Shown here: piece by piece, positions 53,003 to 60,627 of the stretch
Position numbering within the stretch: position 1 is the first letter of the stretch
Layout of the letters: the number at the start of each line of letters is the position of its first letter
Origin: Butyrivibrio sp.
Lineage (GTDB): Bacteria > Bacillota > Clostridia > Lachnospirales > Lachnospiraceae
Assembly: GCF_017433805.1 (NCBI RefSeq)
Contig: NZ_JAFRGN010000013.1
Span: 1-64,000, forward strand
Direction of reading: 5' to 3'
DNA: 64,000 bases
Notes under the pieces: generated by a model
The model's input: only the letters and a program-made list of their open reading frames with translations
What the model was told of the DNA's origin: nothing
Database searches by the model: none
Position numbers and translations under genes: made by a program

Positions 53003-54097
53003 ATGAAGAAAAAACTTATTGCAGTACTGATGACAGCAACCATGATCGCATCTCTTGCAGCTTGTGGTGTTACTGCTCCAGAATCAGTTGATACTGGAAG
53101 TCAGCAGACAGAGGCTACTCAGGAAACAAAAACTGAGGAGACCAAGACAGAAACAGCTACAGAAACAGCTCCAGCAGCAGATGCTATCAAGCTGGTTATG
53201 GCTGAGGTTAACCCACTGGATACTATTGTTGGTATGACAGACCAGAAGTTTAAGGAAGAGGTTGAGGCTAGATCTAACGGATCTATCATTATCGACCTTC
53301 AGGCTAGTGGCGTTCTCGGATCAGAGAATGACGTTCTTGATACAATGCTTGGTGGCGGCGGAACAATCGATATGTCTCGTATTTCTGCTTTCGCTCTTAC
53401 AAGCTATGGCGGACAGAAGTCAATGCTTCTTTCACTTCCATATATCTTCACAAGCCGTGAGCACTTCTGGAACTTTGCTACATCTGATCTCGCTCAGGAA
53501 TTCCTCCAGGAGCCATCAGAGAATGGTAGTGGTGTAAGAGGTCTCTATTATGGAGAAGAAGGTTTCCGTCATTTCTTCACATCATATGAAATTTCAGATA
53601 TTAACTCATTCAAGGGCAAGAAGATCCGTGTTTCTAATGACCCTATCATGAATGGTCTTGTAGAGGGCCTTGGCGCTTCTCCTACAGTTGTAAGCTTTGG
53701 TGAGCTTTATTCAGCTCTTCAGACTGGTGTTGTTGATGGTGCTGAGCAGCCTATCGCTAACTACAAGTCAAACGCATTCCCAGAGGTTGCACCTTACATG
53801 ATCCTTGACGGACATACACTTGGTGCTATCCAGGTTATCATTACTGATGAGGCATGGAACAAGCTTTCAGCAGAGCAGCAGAACATCCTCGTAGAAGCTG
53901 GTAAGGTTGCTTCTGAGTACAATCGTTCAATCTCTGAGGAAAAAGAGAATCAGGTTCTTGAAGAGCTCAAGGCTGATGGCGTAACAATCATCGAGGTTGA
54001 GGACATTACACCTTGGCAGGAAGCTGTTAAGCCTGTAATCGAAGAGAACATCAAGGGTCTTGAGGACTACTATCAGAAGATCGTAGACATGAAATGA
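53003..54097 (+). CDS. dctP: TRAP transporter solute-binding lipoprotein (DctP)
   Basis: 364 residues. Lipobox SLAAC gives lipidated Cys21, followed by a Thr/Glu/Gln-rich tether to about residue 60. The DctP fold is clear: NGSIIIDLQASGVLGSENDV, GEEGFRHFF, FKGKKIRVSNDPIMNGLVEG with the conserved arginine, and QTGVVDGAEQP. TRAP transporters import carboxylates, often uronates, using the sodium gradient. GGGAGG precedes the ATG. Next to uxaC/uxaA the likely substrate is galacturonate or glucuronate (inference). Confidence 0.93.
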   Translation: MKKKLIAVLMTATMIASLAACGVTAPESVDTGSQQTEATQETKTEETKTETATETAPAADAIKLVMAEVNPLDTIVGMTDQKFKEEVEARSNGSIIIDLQASGVLGSENDVLDTMLGGGGTIDMSRISAFALTSYGGQKSMLLSLPYIFTSREHFWNFATSDLAQEFLQEPSENGSGVRGLYYGEEGFRHFFTSYEISDINSFKGKKIRVSNDPIMNGLVEGLGASPTVVSFGELYSALQTGVVDGAEQPIANYKSNAFPEVAPYMILDGHTLGAIQVIITDEAWNKLSAEQQNILVEAGKVASEYNRSISEEKENQVLEELKADGVTIIEVEDITPWQEAVKPVIEENIKGLEDYYQKIVDMK

Positions 54098-54147
54098 TAG
54101 ATGGATGCAATCCGTATATCATTAATAATATTGAGTAGAGGAGCCGT

Positions 54148-54672
54148 ATGAATAATTTTTTTGATACGGTGGATAGAATCAAGCCTGTATATGATGTGGC
54201 CTATAAAATAACACTATTTATATGTAAGCTCTTGCTGGTGGCAGATATTCTGATCACCAGCATGAGCGTACTTGGAAGATATGTGTCTTTTGTTCCTGAT
54301 CCATCCTGGAGCGAGGAGGTTGTATTAACACTCATGTCCTATATGGCAGTGCTGTCTGCAGCACTTGCTATCAGGCGCGGAGCGCATATCCGTATGACGG
54401 CTCTGGATATTTATCTGCCTAAAAAGCTAATTAAGATACTGGATCTGCTATCAGATGCCTGCGTTATGTGTCTTGCTTTCGTTATGCTGATCGTAGGATG
54501 GAAGTACGCAAGCACTATTGGCAGTAAGGGAGTTTATGTTTCACTTCCTAAGCTTTCAAGATTCTGGATGTATTTCCCAATTCCTGTTGCAGGCTTTGCT
54601 ATGATCATCTTCGAACTTGAAGCTATCTACAACCACATAAAGGGATTTTTTGTAAAGGAGGAGAATAAGTGA
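54148..54672 (+). CDS. dctQ: TRAP transporter small membrane subunit (DctQ)
   Basis: 174 residues with four hydrophobic segments. SWSEEVVLTLMSYMAVLSAA and the following RRGAHIRMTALD are the usual DctQ signature. GAGGAG supports the ATG. It overlaps the DctM start by four bases (GTGA), and the two subunits together form the TRAP membrane complex. Confidence 0.93.
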   Translation: MNNFFDTVDRIKPVYDVAYKITLFICKLLLVADILITSMSVLGRYVSFVPDPSWSEEVVLTLMSYMAVLSAALAIRRGAHIRMTALDIYLPKKLIKILDLLSDACVMCLAFVMLIVGWKYASTIGSKGVYVSLPKLSRFWMYFPIPVAGFAMIIFELEAIYNHIKGFFVKEENK

Positions 54673-55967
54673 TAGATACAAATACTACTGCGATCGCTAT
54701 TTTGCTTATTAGCTTCCTTGTAATGATTTTTCTTAGATTTCAGATTGCTTATGCTGTAGCACTTTCATCAATCCTTTGCCTTCTTTATCAGGGACTTCCA
54801 CTTACAACTGTCTGCCAGCAGATGGTTAAGGGAATCAGTTCTTTTTCATTGATGGCAGTTCCATTCTTTATCACTATGGGCTGTATCATGGGAAAAGGAG
54901 GTATATCGGAAAAGCTTATAGCACTGGCGGATGCCTGTGTTGGCTGGATGACAGGTGGCATGGCGATGGTTAACATTGTAGCATCTTACTTCTTTGGTGG
55001 AATATCAGGATCTGCAGCAGCAGACACAGCTTCACTTGGAAGTATCCTGATTCCTATGATGGTTGAGCAGGGCTATGATGATGACTTCTCAACTGCAGTA
55101 ACAATCACTTCCTCATGCGAAGGACTCCTTGTTCCTCCCAGTCATAACATGGTAATCTACGCTATGAGTGCTGGTGGAGTTTCTGTAGGAAGTCTGTTCC
55201 TGGCTGGATATATTCCAGGAGCCCTGCTTGCTCTTTCTCTGATGATTGGCTCTTACATTATTTCCAAGAAGCGCCATTATCCTAAGGGAGATGCATTCAG
55301 CTTTAAGACCTTTATCAAGCAGCTTGGAATATCTTTCTGGGCACTTGCTGCGGTAATTATCGTTGTAGTTGGCGTTGTAGGTGGTGTTTTCACTGCTACA
55401 GAGTCAGCAGCTATTGCTGTAATCTACAGCCTTATTGTCAGCGTATTTATCTATAAGGGACTTGACTGGAAGGGTGTATGGAAGACACTTGAGCAGTGTG
55501 TAGACACATTGTCCATAGTACTTATCCTTATTGCAACATCGAGTATTTTTGGATACTGTCTCACAACACTCCATGTTCCTGATCTTGCAGCCAGAACAAT
55601 CATTGGAATTACAAGAAATCCAGTTCTTATAGCACTTCTTCTTAACCTTATACTTCTGGTACTCGGATGTATTATGGATATGGCTCCAATCATTCTGATC
55701 GCGACACCTATCCTTCTTCCAATAGCAACTTCTATTGGAATTGATCCTGTACAGTTTGGTATAATGATAGTGCTTAACTGTGGTATTGGACTTCTGACAC
55801 CTCCTGTTGGAGCAGTTCTTTTCATAGGCTCTGCTGTTGGTAAGGTTAAGATGGAGAGAGTTGTTAAGGCAACACTTCCATTCTATATCTGCATGATCTT
55901 AGTACTCATGCTCCTTACATTTATTCCGGAGATCAGTATGTTCCTGCCAAATCTTTTAATGAAATAA
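54669..55967 (+). CDS. dctM: TRAP transporter large membrane subunit (DctM)
   Basis: 432 residues with about twelve hydrophobic segments. Typical DctM blocks are seen: FFGGISGSAAADTASLGSIL, IPMMVEQGYDDDFSTAVT, SCEGLLVPPSHNMVIYA and, near the end, ILNCGIGLLTPPVGAVLF-like sequence. The start is GTG, inside the dctQ stop, with AAGGAGG upstream. It is the Na+-coupled translocation subunit. Confidence 0.94.
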   Translation: MIDTNTTAIAILLISFLVMIFLRFQIAYAVALSSILCLLYQGLPLTTVCQQMVKGISSFSLMAVPFFITMGCIMGKGGISEKLIALADACVGWMTGGMAMVNIVASYFFGGISGSAAADTASLGSILIPMMVEQGYDDDFSTAVTITSSCEGLLVPPSHNMVIYAMSAGGVSVGSLFLAGYIPGALLALSLMIGSYIISKKRHYPKGDAFSFKTFIKQLGISFWALAAVIIVVVGVVGGVFTATESAAIAVIYSLIVSVFIYKGLDWKGVWKTLEQCVDTLSIVLILIATSSIFGYCLTTLHVPDLAARTIIGITRNPVLIALLLNLILLVLGCIMDMAPIILIATPILLPIATSIGIDPVQFGIMIVLNCGIGLLTPPVGAVLFIGSAVGKVKMERVVKATLPFYICMILVLMLLTFIPEISMFLPNLLMK

Positions 55968-55983
55968 GTTTGTAGGGGTATTT

Positions 55984-56454
55984 ATGGAATACAAGTATAT
56001 CTGTGATGTTAAGGCGTATGACCTATGGATAATGGCAATGAAGCGCACTTACAGATCTGTAGTCGGGGTTATCAATATTGTATTTACGGTGGCGATGATT
56101 CTTTTGCTTGCCAGATTCTGGAACGAATCTAATTCGCTCATTCAGGGGCTTTTAATATTTGGATGCGTTCTTTTCCCAGTTATTCAGCCGCTTTGCACTT
56201 ATCTGATGTGTATCAAGCAGCTGGAGGACATGCCAAGGGATATGGTTCTAACCTTTAATGATAAGGGCGTTCATATTGATGCTAAGGGACAGACACAGCT
56301 TCTTGGCTGGAAGAAAATAGCCAATGCCATCAAGAGAAAGAACATGATAATCGTTATGTCGGATGACAGACACGGATATATGCTTACAAACAGGACACTT
56401 GGAGACGAAAAGGAAGATTTCTACGAATATCTTTGCAGCAAAATTAAAGGCTAG
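55984..56454 (+). CDS. YcxB-like membrane protein
   Basis: 156 residues: an N-terminal cytoplasmic segment, two transmembrane helices (about 27-45 and 53-72), then a beta-rich domain (LTFNDKGVHIDAKGQTQLLG, WKKIANAIKRKNMIIVM) of the YcxB-like type seen in many Firmicutes proteins of unknown function. It follows dctM by 16 bases and ends the TRAP operon before a terminator. A role in the TRAP system is suggested only by position. Confidence 0.7.
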   Translation: MEYKYICDVKAYDLWIMAMKRTYRSVVGVINIVFTVAMILLLARFWNESNSLIQGLLIFGCVLFPVIQPLCTYLMCIKQLEDMPRDMVLTFNDKGVHIDAKGQTQLLGWKKIANAIKRKNMIIVMSDDRHGYMLTNRTLGDEKEDFYEYLCSKIKG

Positions 56455-56470
56455 TAGGAAATAGATATTT

Positions 56471-56519
56471 AAAAGAGGCCGCGTTATAATTTATAAATAA
56501 TATAACGTTGCCTCTTTTT
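56471..56519 (+). terminator. Terminator between the TRAP operon and the histidine kinase gene
   Basis: AAAAGAGGC and CGTTATA (56471-56488) pair with TATAACG and GCCTCTTTT (56501-56518), interrupted by one mismatch and a wobble, with a T-run at the end. The kinase ATG lies ten bases further on. Confidence 0.88.
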
Positions 56520-56529
56520 ATTTATACGT

Positions 56530-58029
56530 ATGGAAAAAGTAAAAAACTTCTGGAAAAACCTCACAATAAAAAACAAAATAAAGTTCTTTACGGGAAGCGT
56601 ATTTGTTGCTATTTTGGCTGCTCTTTTGTTTGACGTATGGATCATCAAGCTGTTCATGGTGGATTTTAACATAATCATGGAAGATAACTCCAAGAGTGGA
56701 GAGATGATAAGCGCAATTAATAAAGAGATAGATGCGTTTGATATTTATGTTCATAGCATGGATCCTTTAGATGACGCCGATTGGCAGGAAGTCTCCAAGG
56801 ATACCAAGGCTGTACTATCCAAGGTTTCACTTGATTATGACCGCCTTGGAGATGAGAGATATGCTCAGCTTTTTTCGCTTAAAACAGCCTATGAAGAGTA
56901 TTGCAAGTCAAGAGATCAGGTGATTGCTGATTATCAGTCTGATGCTATGTATATCAATCAGCTATACAACGTATACAGCATGCAGAATTATCTGGTACAG
57001 TATGCAGAGAAATTTATAGATACCACAACCAAGGAAGGGAACCTCAGATACCAGGAGCTTATGCCTGTTATTGTCACTGTTCCGTTTCTTGTTGCAGCAG
57101 TTGGAATCATAGTTTTTATTTTGATATATTATATTTCCAGAATGATGGACAGATCTATTACTGTGCCGGTTTTAAAGCTTGCCAGCGCTTCCAGGAAGAT
57201 AGCTGCCAATGATTTTTATATAGATGATGTGGCTATGGACAGCGGTGATGAAATTGGCGATCTTATCACAGCTTTTAATAAGATGAAGTTTGCAACAGGC
57301 GAGTACATCAGAGCCCTTGAGGAAAAGAGGGAAGCGCTGGATCAGCTCCATGCACAGGAGCTTGAAAACCTTGAAATAGAAAAGCAGCTTGAGACCATGA
57401 ATCTTGAGCTTTTAAAGAGCCAGATAAATCCGCATTTTCTTTTTAATACCTTAAATGTTATAGCAGGTACTGCAAACCTTGAGGATGCGCACACAACTGA
57501 GCAGATGATAGAGGCTCTTAGCTCTCTGTTTCGGTATAATCTCAAGAATCAGGCAAAAGAGACACTTTTGTCCCAGGAGCTTAAGATTTCCAGAGATTAT
57601 ATGTATCTTCAGAAGATGCGTTTTGGAAGCAGACTTGAATTTGAAATAGAGTCAGATGTGGATGAGAATTCTGTAATAGTACCGACCTTTACGTTCCAGC
57701 CCCTTCTTGAGAACTGTGTTATCCATGGTATTTCGCCCAAGGTTGATGGAGGAAAGGTATATGTTCGGGTTCAGCATTCTGGTAACTGGCTTAACATAGA
57801 CATAGGCGATACAGGCGTTGGAATAAGTGATGATAAGCTCCTTGAGATCAGAAAGAGCATCTCTGAGGGCGGAAACCTGACCAAAAATGACGGTGCTGTT
57901 GGCATCGGAATAGGCAATATCAGTAGGCGTATAAAGGCTATGTACGAAAGTGCGAGCTTTGAGATAGACAGTAAATTAGAGGAAGGAACGGTTATTACCA
58001 TAAATATTCCGTTCCATGGAAAAGAGTGA
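56530..58029 (+). CDS. Sensor histidine kinase (YesM/LytS-type, His_kinase family)
   Basis: 499 residues. Two transmembrane helices (about 18-42 and 178-203) flank an extracytoplasmic helical sensor; then a HAMP-like segment, a coiled coil (about 255-295), the phosphoacceptor in SQINPHFLFNTLN (His302), and the HATPase with N-box LLENCVIHGI and G-boxes IGDTGVGIS and GIGIGNISRR. The ATG has no visible Shine-Dalgarno site and follows a terminator by ten bases; no other start fits the first membrane helix. Co-transcribed with the AraC-type regulator and a TRAP-like binding protein, it should sense a carboxylate or sugar ligand. Confidence 0.9.
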   Translation: MEKVKNFWKNLTIKNKIKFFTGSVFVAILAALLFDVWIIKLFMVDFNIIMEDNSKSGEMISAINKEIDAFDIYVHSMDPLDDADWQEVSKDTKAVLSKVSLDYDRLGDERYAQLFSLKTAYEEYCKSRDQVIADYQSDAMYINQLYNVYSMQNYLVQYAEKFIDTTTKEGNLRYQELMPVIVTVPFLVAAVGIIVFILIYYISRMMDRSITVPVLKLASASRKIAANDFYIDDVAMDSGDEIGDLITAFNKMKFATGEYIRALEEKREALDQLHAQELENLEIEKQLETMNLELLKSQINPHFLFNTLNVIAGTANLEDAHTTEQMIEALSSLFRYNLKNQAKETLLSQELKISRDYMYLQKMRFGSRLEFEIESDVDENSVIVPTFTFQPLLENCVIHGISPKVDGGKVYVRVQHSGNWLNIDIGDTGVGISDDKLLEIRKSISEGGNLTKNDGAVGIGIGNISRRIKAMYESASFEIDSKLEEGTVITINIPFHGKE

Positions 58030-58042
58030 TTGGGGGATTTTT

Positions 58043-58852
58043 ATGTACAAAATACTTGTAGCAGATGATGAACCTATAGAGAGACAGGTTATTTTCAAGA
58101 AACTGAATAGTTTTTTTCCAGAGAAGGTTCAGATAATAACTGCCGAAAATGGAATTGAAGCATCCAGATTATTTGAGGAAAAAGAGTGTCAGATAGCCAT
58201 TCTTGATATTGAGATGCCTGGAATGAATGGCCTTGAGGCTGCAGAGAAGATCAGAAGCTATGACAAGGACTGCAGCATAGTTTTTCTGACGGCTTTTGAG
58301 GAATTTGGTTATGCCAAAAAAGCTATCGGAGTAAGGGCTCTTGATTATCTGCTTAAGCCTGGTTCCGATGAAGAGCTTGTAAATGTAATGGAGGAAGCCT
58401 TTAGAATCTGTGACGAATCTGAGCAGCGAGCAGCTAAGGTTACAGAGGAATTAGAGCATATAAATGAAGTGGCAAATGAGAATTGCTCTGCTTTTATGGG
58501 AAGCGAAAACTGTTTACATGATGGGCAGGATAACACCCTGATCGGAATTGTTCAGAAATATATTGATGAGCACTACACAGAGGATATAGCACTTCAGGAT
58601 ATTGCAGGCTTTCTTGATTATTCAGATGTTTACTTCTGCAAGCTTTTTAAACATAACTTTGGCAAGAATTTCATTACTTATCTTAATGAATACAGGATGA
58701 ATAAGGCTAAAGAGCTTTTGTCTGACCCTTTGATAAATATCAAGGATGTGGGACAGGAGGTTGGCTATAGGGATGCCAACTATTTTACAAGACTGTTCAA
58801 ACGTATGACAGGCGTTACGCCTAGTGAGTACAGGAGTGGAGTTTTAGGCTGA
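58043..58852 (+). CDS. AraC-type response regulator (YesN-like)
   Basis: 269 residues. The receiver domain (1-120) has ADDEP acid residues, phosphoacceptor Asp55 in AILDIEMPGMNG, Thr in FLTAF and Lys in YLLKPG. After a linker, the C-terminal two-helix-turn-helix AraC domain (about 165-269) reads IALQDIAGFLDYSDVYFCKL and VGQEVGYRDANYFTRLFKR. GGGGGA supports the ATG at 58043, inside the kinase reading frame end. It is the partner of the kinase and probably controls the TRAP or pectin genes. Confidence 0.92.
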   Translation: MYKILVADDEPIERQVIFKKLNSFFPEKVQIITAENGIEASRLFEEKECQIAILDIEMPGMNGLEAAEKIRSYDKDCSIVFLTAFEEFGYAKKAIGVRALDYLLKPGSDEELVNVMEEAFRICDESEQRAAKVTEELEHINEVANENCSAFMGSENCLHDGQDNTLIGIVQKYIDEHYTEDIALQDIAGFLDYSDVYFCKLFKHNFGKNFITYLNEYRMNKAKELLSDPLINIKDVGQEVGYRDANYFTRLFKRMTGVTPSEYRSGVLG

Positions 58853-59868
58853 TGAATAAGAAATGGGGATACGGTATCGCTATTTTTATTTCAATAATAG
58901 TTGTGGTACTGCTTGGCATCAGGATTTTTTTCTGGGTCAATAAGGGGAAAAATGAGACTACACCTGAATATGTACTTTTCTATGCTGAGAATCAGGTTGA
59001 GGACTATCCTACAACACTCGGGGCACAGAAATTTGCTGACAGAGTATATGAATGTACTGATGGTAGAATCAAGATTATAGTTAAATGCGAAGCTGAGCTT
59101 GGCAGTGAGATGCAGGTTATTCAACAGATGCAGTTTGGCGGAATTGCTTTTGCCAGAGTATCTCTTTCTCAGATTGCTGAGTATATTCCTGAGATGAACG
59201 TTTTGCAGCTGCCATATCTGTACAGCGATTCTGAGCACATGTGGAGAGTTCTGGATGGTGAAATTGGTGACTTTTTCCTTGAGGAGACGTTAAAAGAGTG
59301 CATTGTTGGTCTTTCCTGGTATGACGCTGGCGCGAGAAACTTCTATAGTACAAAGCCAATTTCCAAACTGGAAGATTTGGAAGGCATGAATATAAGAGTT
59401 CAGGAATCAGATATGATGGCTGATATGGTTTCTGCACTGGGCGCCAATCCTATGAAGATTGTCTATGCTGATGTATACTCAGCGCTGGAGCAGGGAATTG
59501 TTGACTGTGCTGAGAATAACTGGCCTTCCTATGAAGCCATGAGACACTGTGATGTGGCTAGGTACTACACGCTTGATGAGCATACGAGAGTACCAGAGCT
59601 TCAGATATGCTCCAAGGTAATATGGGATAAGCTCTCAGTAGAAGATCAGAAGATAATTATGGAGTGCGCCAGGGAGTCAGCTCTTTTAGAGAGGCGCCTT
59701 TGGCAGGAGAGAGAAAAGACCTCAAAGGAAATCGCAGAAAAGAGAGGTACAACGGTTATTACCCTGCCTGATAGCGAGAAAAAGAGATTTAGAAATGCCA
59801 TGAGCCTTGTATATGAGAAATATGCAGGTGATCAGATGGACATGATCAGCAAGATAACAGAATATTAA
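58852..59868 (+). CDS. Membrane-anchored TRAP-type (DctP-like) binding protein, probable co-sensor
   Basis: 338 residues. A single N-terminal hydrophobic helix (about 8-29) without a lipobox anchors a DctP-fold domain: NQVEDYPTTLGAQKFADRV, YDAGARNFYSTKPIS, LEDLEGMNIRVQESDMMADM with the conserved arginine, and EQGIVDCAENNWPSY. The ATG overlaps the response-regulator stop by one base. A second complete TRAP importer is already encoded upstream, so this one is better read as a ligand receptor that works with the kinase. B. subtilis DctB, a DctP-like protein needed by DctS/DctR, is a precedent. Confidence 0.85.
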   Translation: MNKKWGYGIAIFISIIVVVLLGIRIFFWVNKGKNETTPEYVLFYAENQVEDYPTTLGAQKFADRVYECTDGRIKIIVKCEAELGSEMQVIQQMQFGGIAFARVSLSQIAEYIPEMNVLQLPYLYSDSEHMWRVLDGEIGDFFLEETLKECIVGLSWYDAGARNFYSTKPISKLEDLEGMNIRVQESDMMADMVSALGANPMKIVYADVYSALEQGIVDCAENNWPSYEAMRHCDVARYYTLDEHTRVPELQICSKVIWDKLSVEDQKIIMECARESALLERRLWQEREKTSKEIAEKRGTTVITLPDSEKKRFRNAMSLVYEKYAGDQMDMISKITEY

Positions 59869-59990
59869 GTAGGATTTATATCTGCCTATAAATTTTAGTT
59901 CTTTTACAAGAGTTTCTGTTTGGAATTATGATAAATACAGATAAAACGTATTGTCAGTTTGTTAAGATGGTTTCTTGGAAAAGAGGGATT

Positions 59991-60626
59991 ATGAAGCAGA
60001 TATTAGCTTTTGGAGATTCAAATACATGGGGGCTTATTCCTGGATCAACTCCATATGAGAGATATCCATGGGGAGTTAGATGGACTAGTCTTCTTCAAAA
60101 GAAATTCAGTGATGTCAGGGTTATAGAAGAGGGTTTATGTGGAAGAACAACAGTGTTCGAAGATGAACTCAGGCCTGGCAGAAAAGGTGTTGACAGCCTT
60201 CAGGTCATGCTGGAAAGCCATTACCCGGTTGATTATGCGATCATTATGCTGGGAACAAATGACTGTAAGAGTTATTACAATGTTTCGGCGAGAACAATAG
60301 GTAAGGGTATTGAGAAGTGCCTTGATATTCTGGAAAGATATTTAGAGCCACAGAATATCCTACTTGTTTCTCCAATGGCACTTGGAGAAGATGTATGGCA
60401 CGAAGAAAAGGACCCCGAGTTTAGCAAGGAGTCCGTTAATGTTAGCATTAAATTAAAAGAGGTGTACAGGTCTATTGCAGATAAGCACGGAGTTAATTTC
60501 CTTGCTGCATCAGATGTGGTCAAGGCTAGCCCTATAGACGATGAACATATGGATGCAGAAGCACACAGGAAATTTGCTGATGCAGTTTATAACGAACTTA
60601 TAGCATCTGCAAGGATTGTTGCATAA
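59991..60626 (+). CDS. SGNH/GDSL hydrolase (arylesterase-like)
   Basis: 211 residues, no signal peptide. Block I ILAFGDSNTWGLIPG (nucleophile Ser), block II LCGRTTVFED, block III MLGTNDCKSYYN and a C-terminal DDEHMDAEAHRKFAD region carrying the catalytic Asp and His are those of arylesterase-like SGNH hydrolases. It is different from the CE12-like gene in this window. GAGGG supports the ATG at 59991, not an in-frame ATG at 59928. It may remove acetyl or other acyl groups from imported oligosaccharides; its stop lies one base from that of the convergent gene. Confidence 0.82.
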   Translation: MKQILAFGDSNTWGLIPGSTPYERYPWGVRWTSLLQKKFSDVRVIEEGLCGRTTVFEDELRPGRKGVDSLQVMLESHYPVDYAIIMLGTNDCKSYYNVSARTIGKGIEKCLDILERYLEPQNILLVSPMALGEDVWHEEKDPEFSKESVNVSIKLKEVYRSIADKHGVNFLAASDVVKASPIDDEHMDAEAHRKFADAVYNELIASARIVA

Positions 60627-60627
60627 T

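Noticed and set aside
56485-56490. TATAAT as a promoter for the histidine kinase gene
   Set aside because: It is part of the terminator stem-loop and has no -35 box at proper distance.
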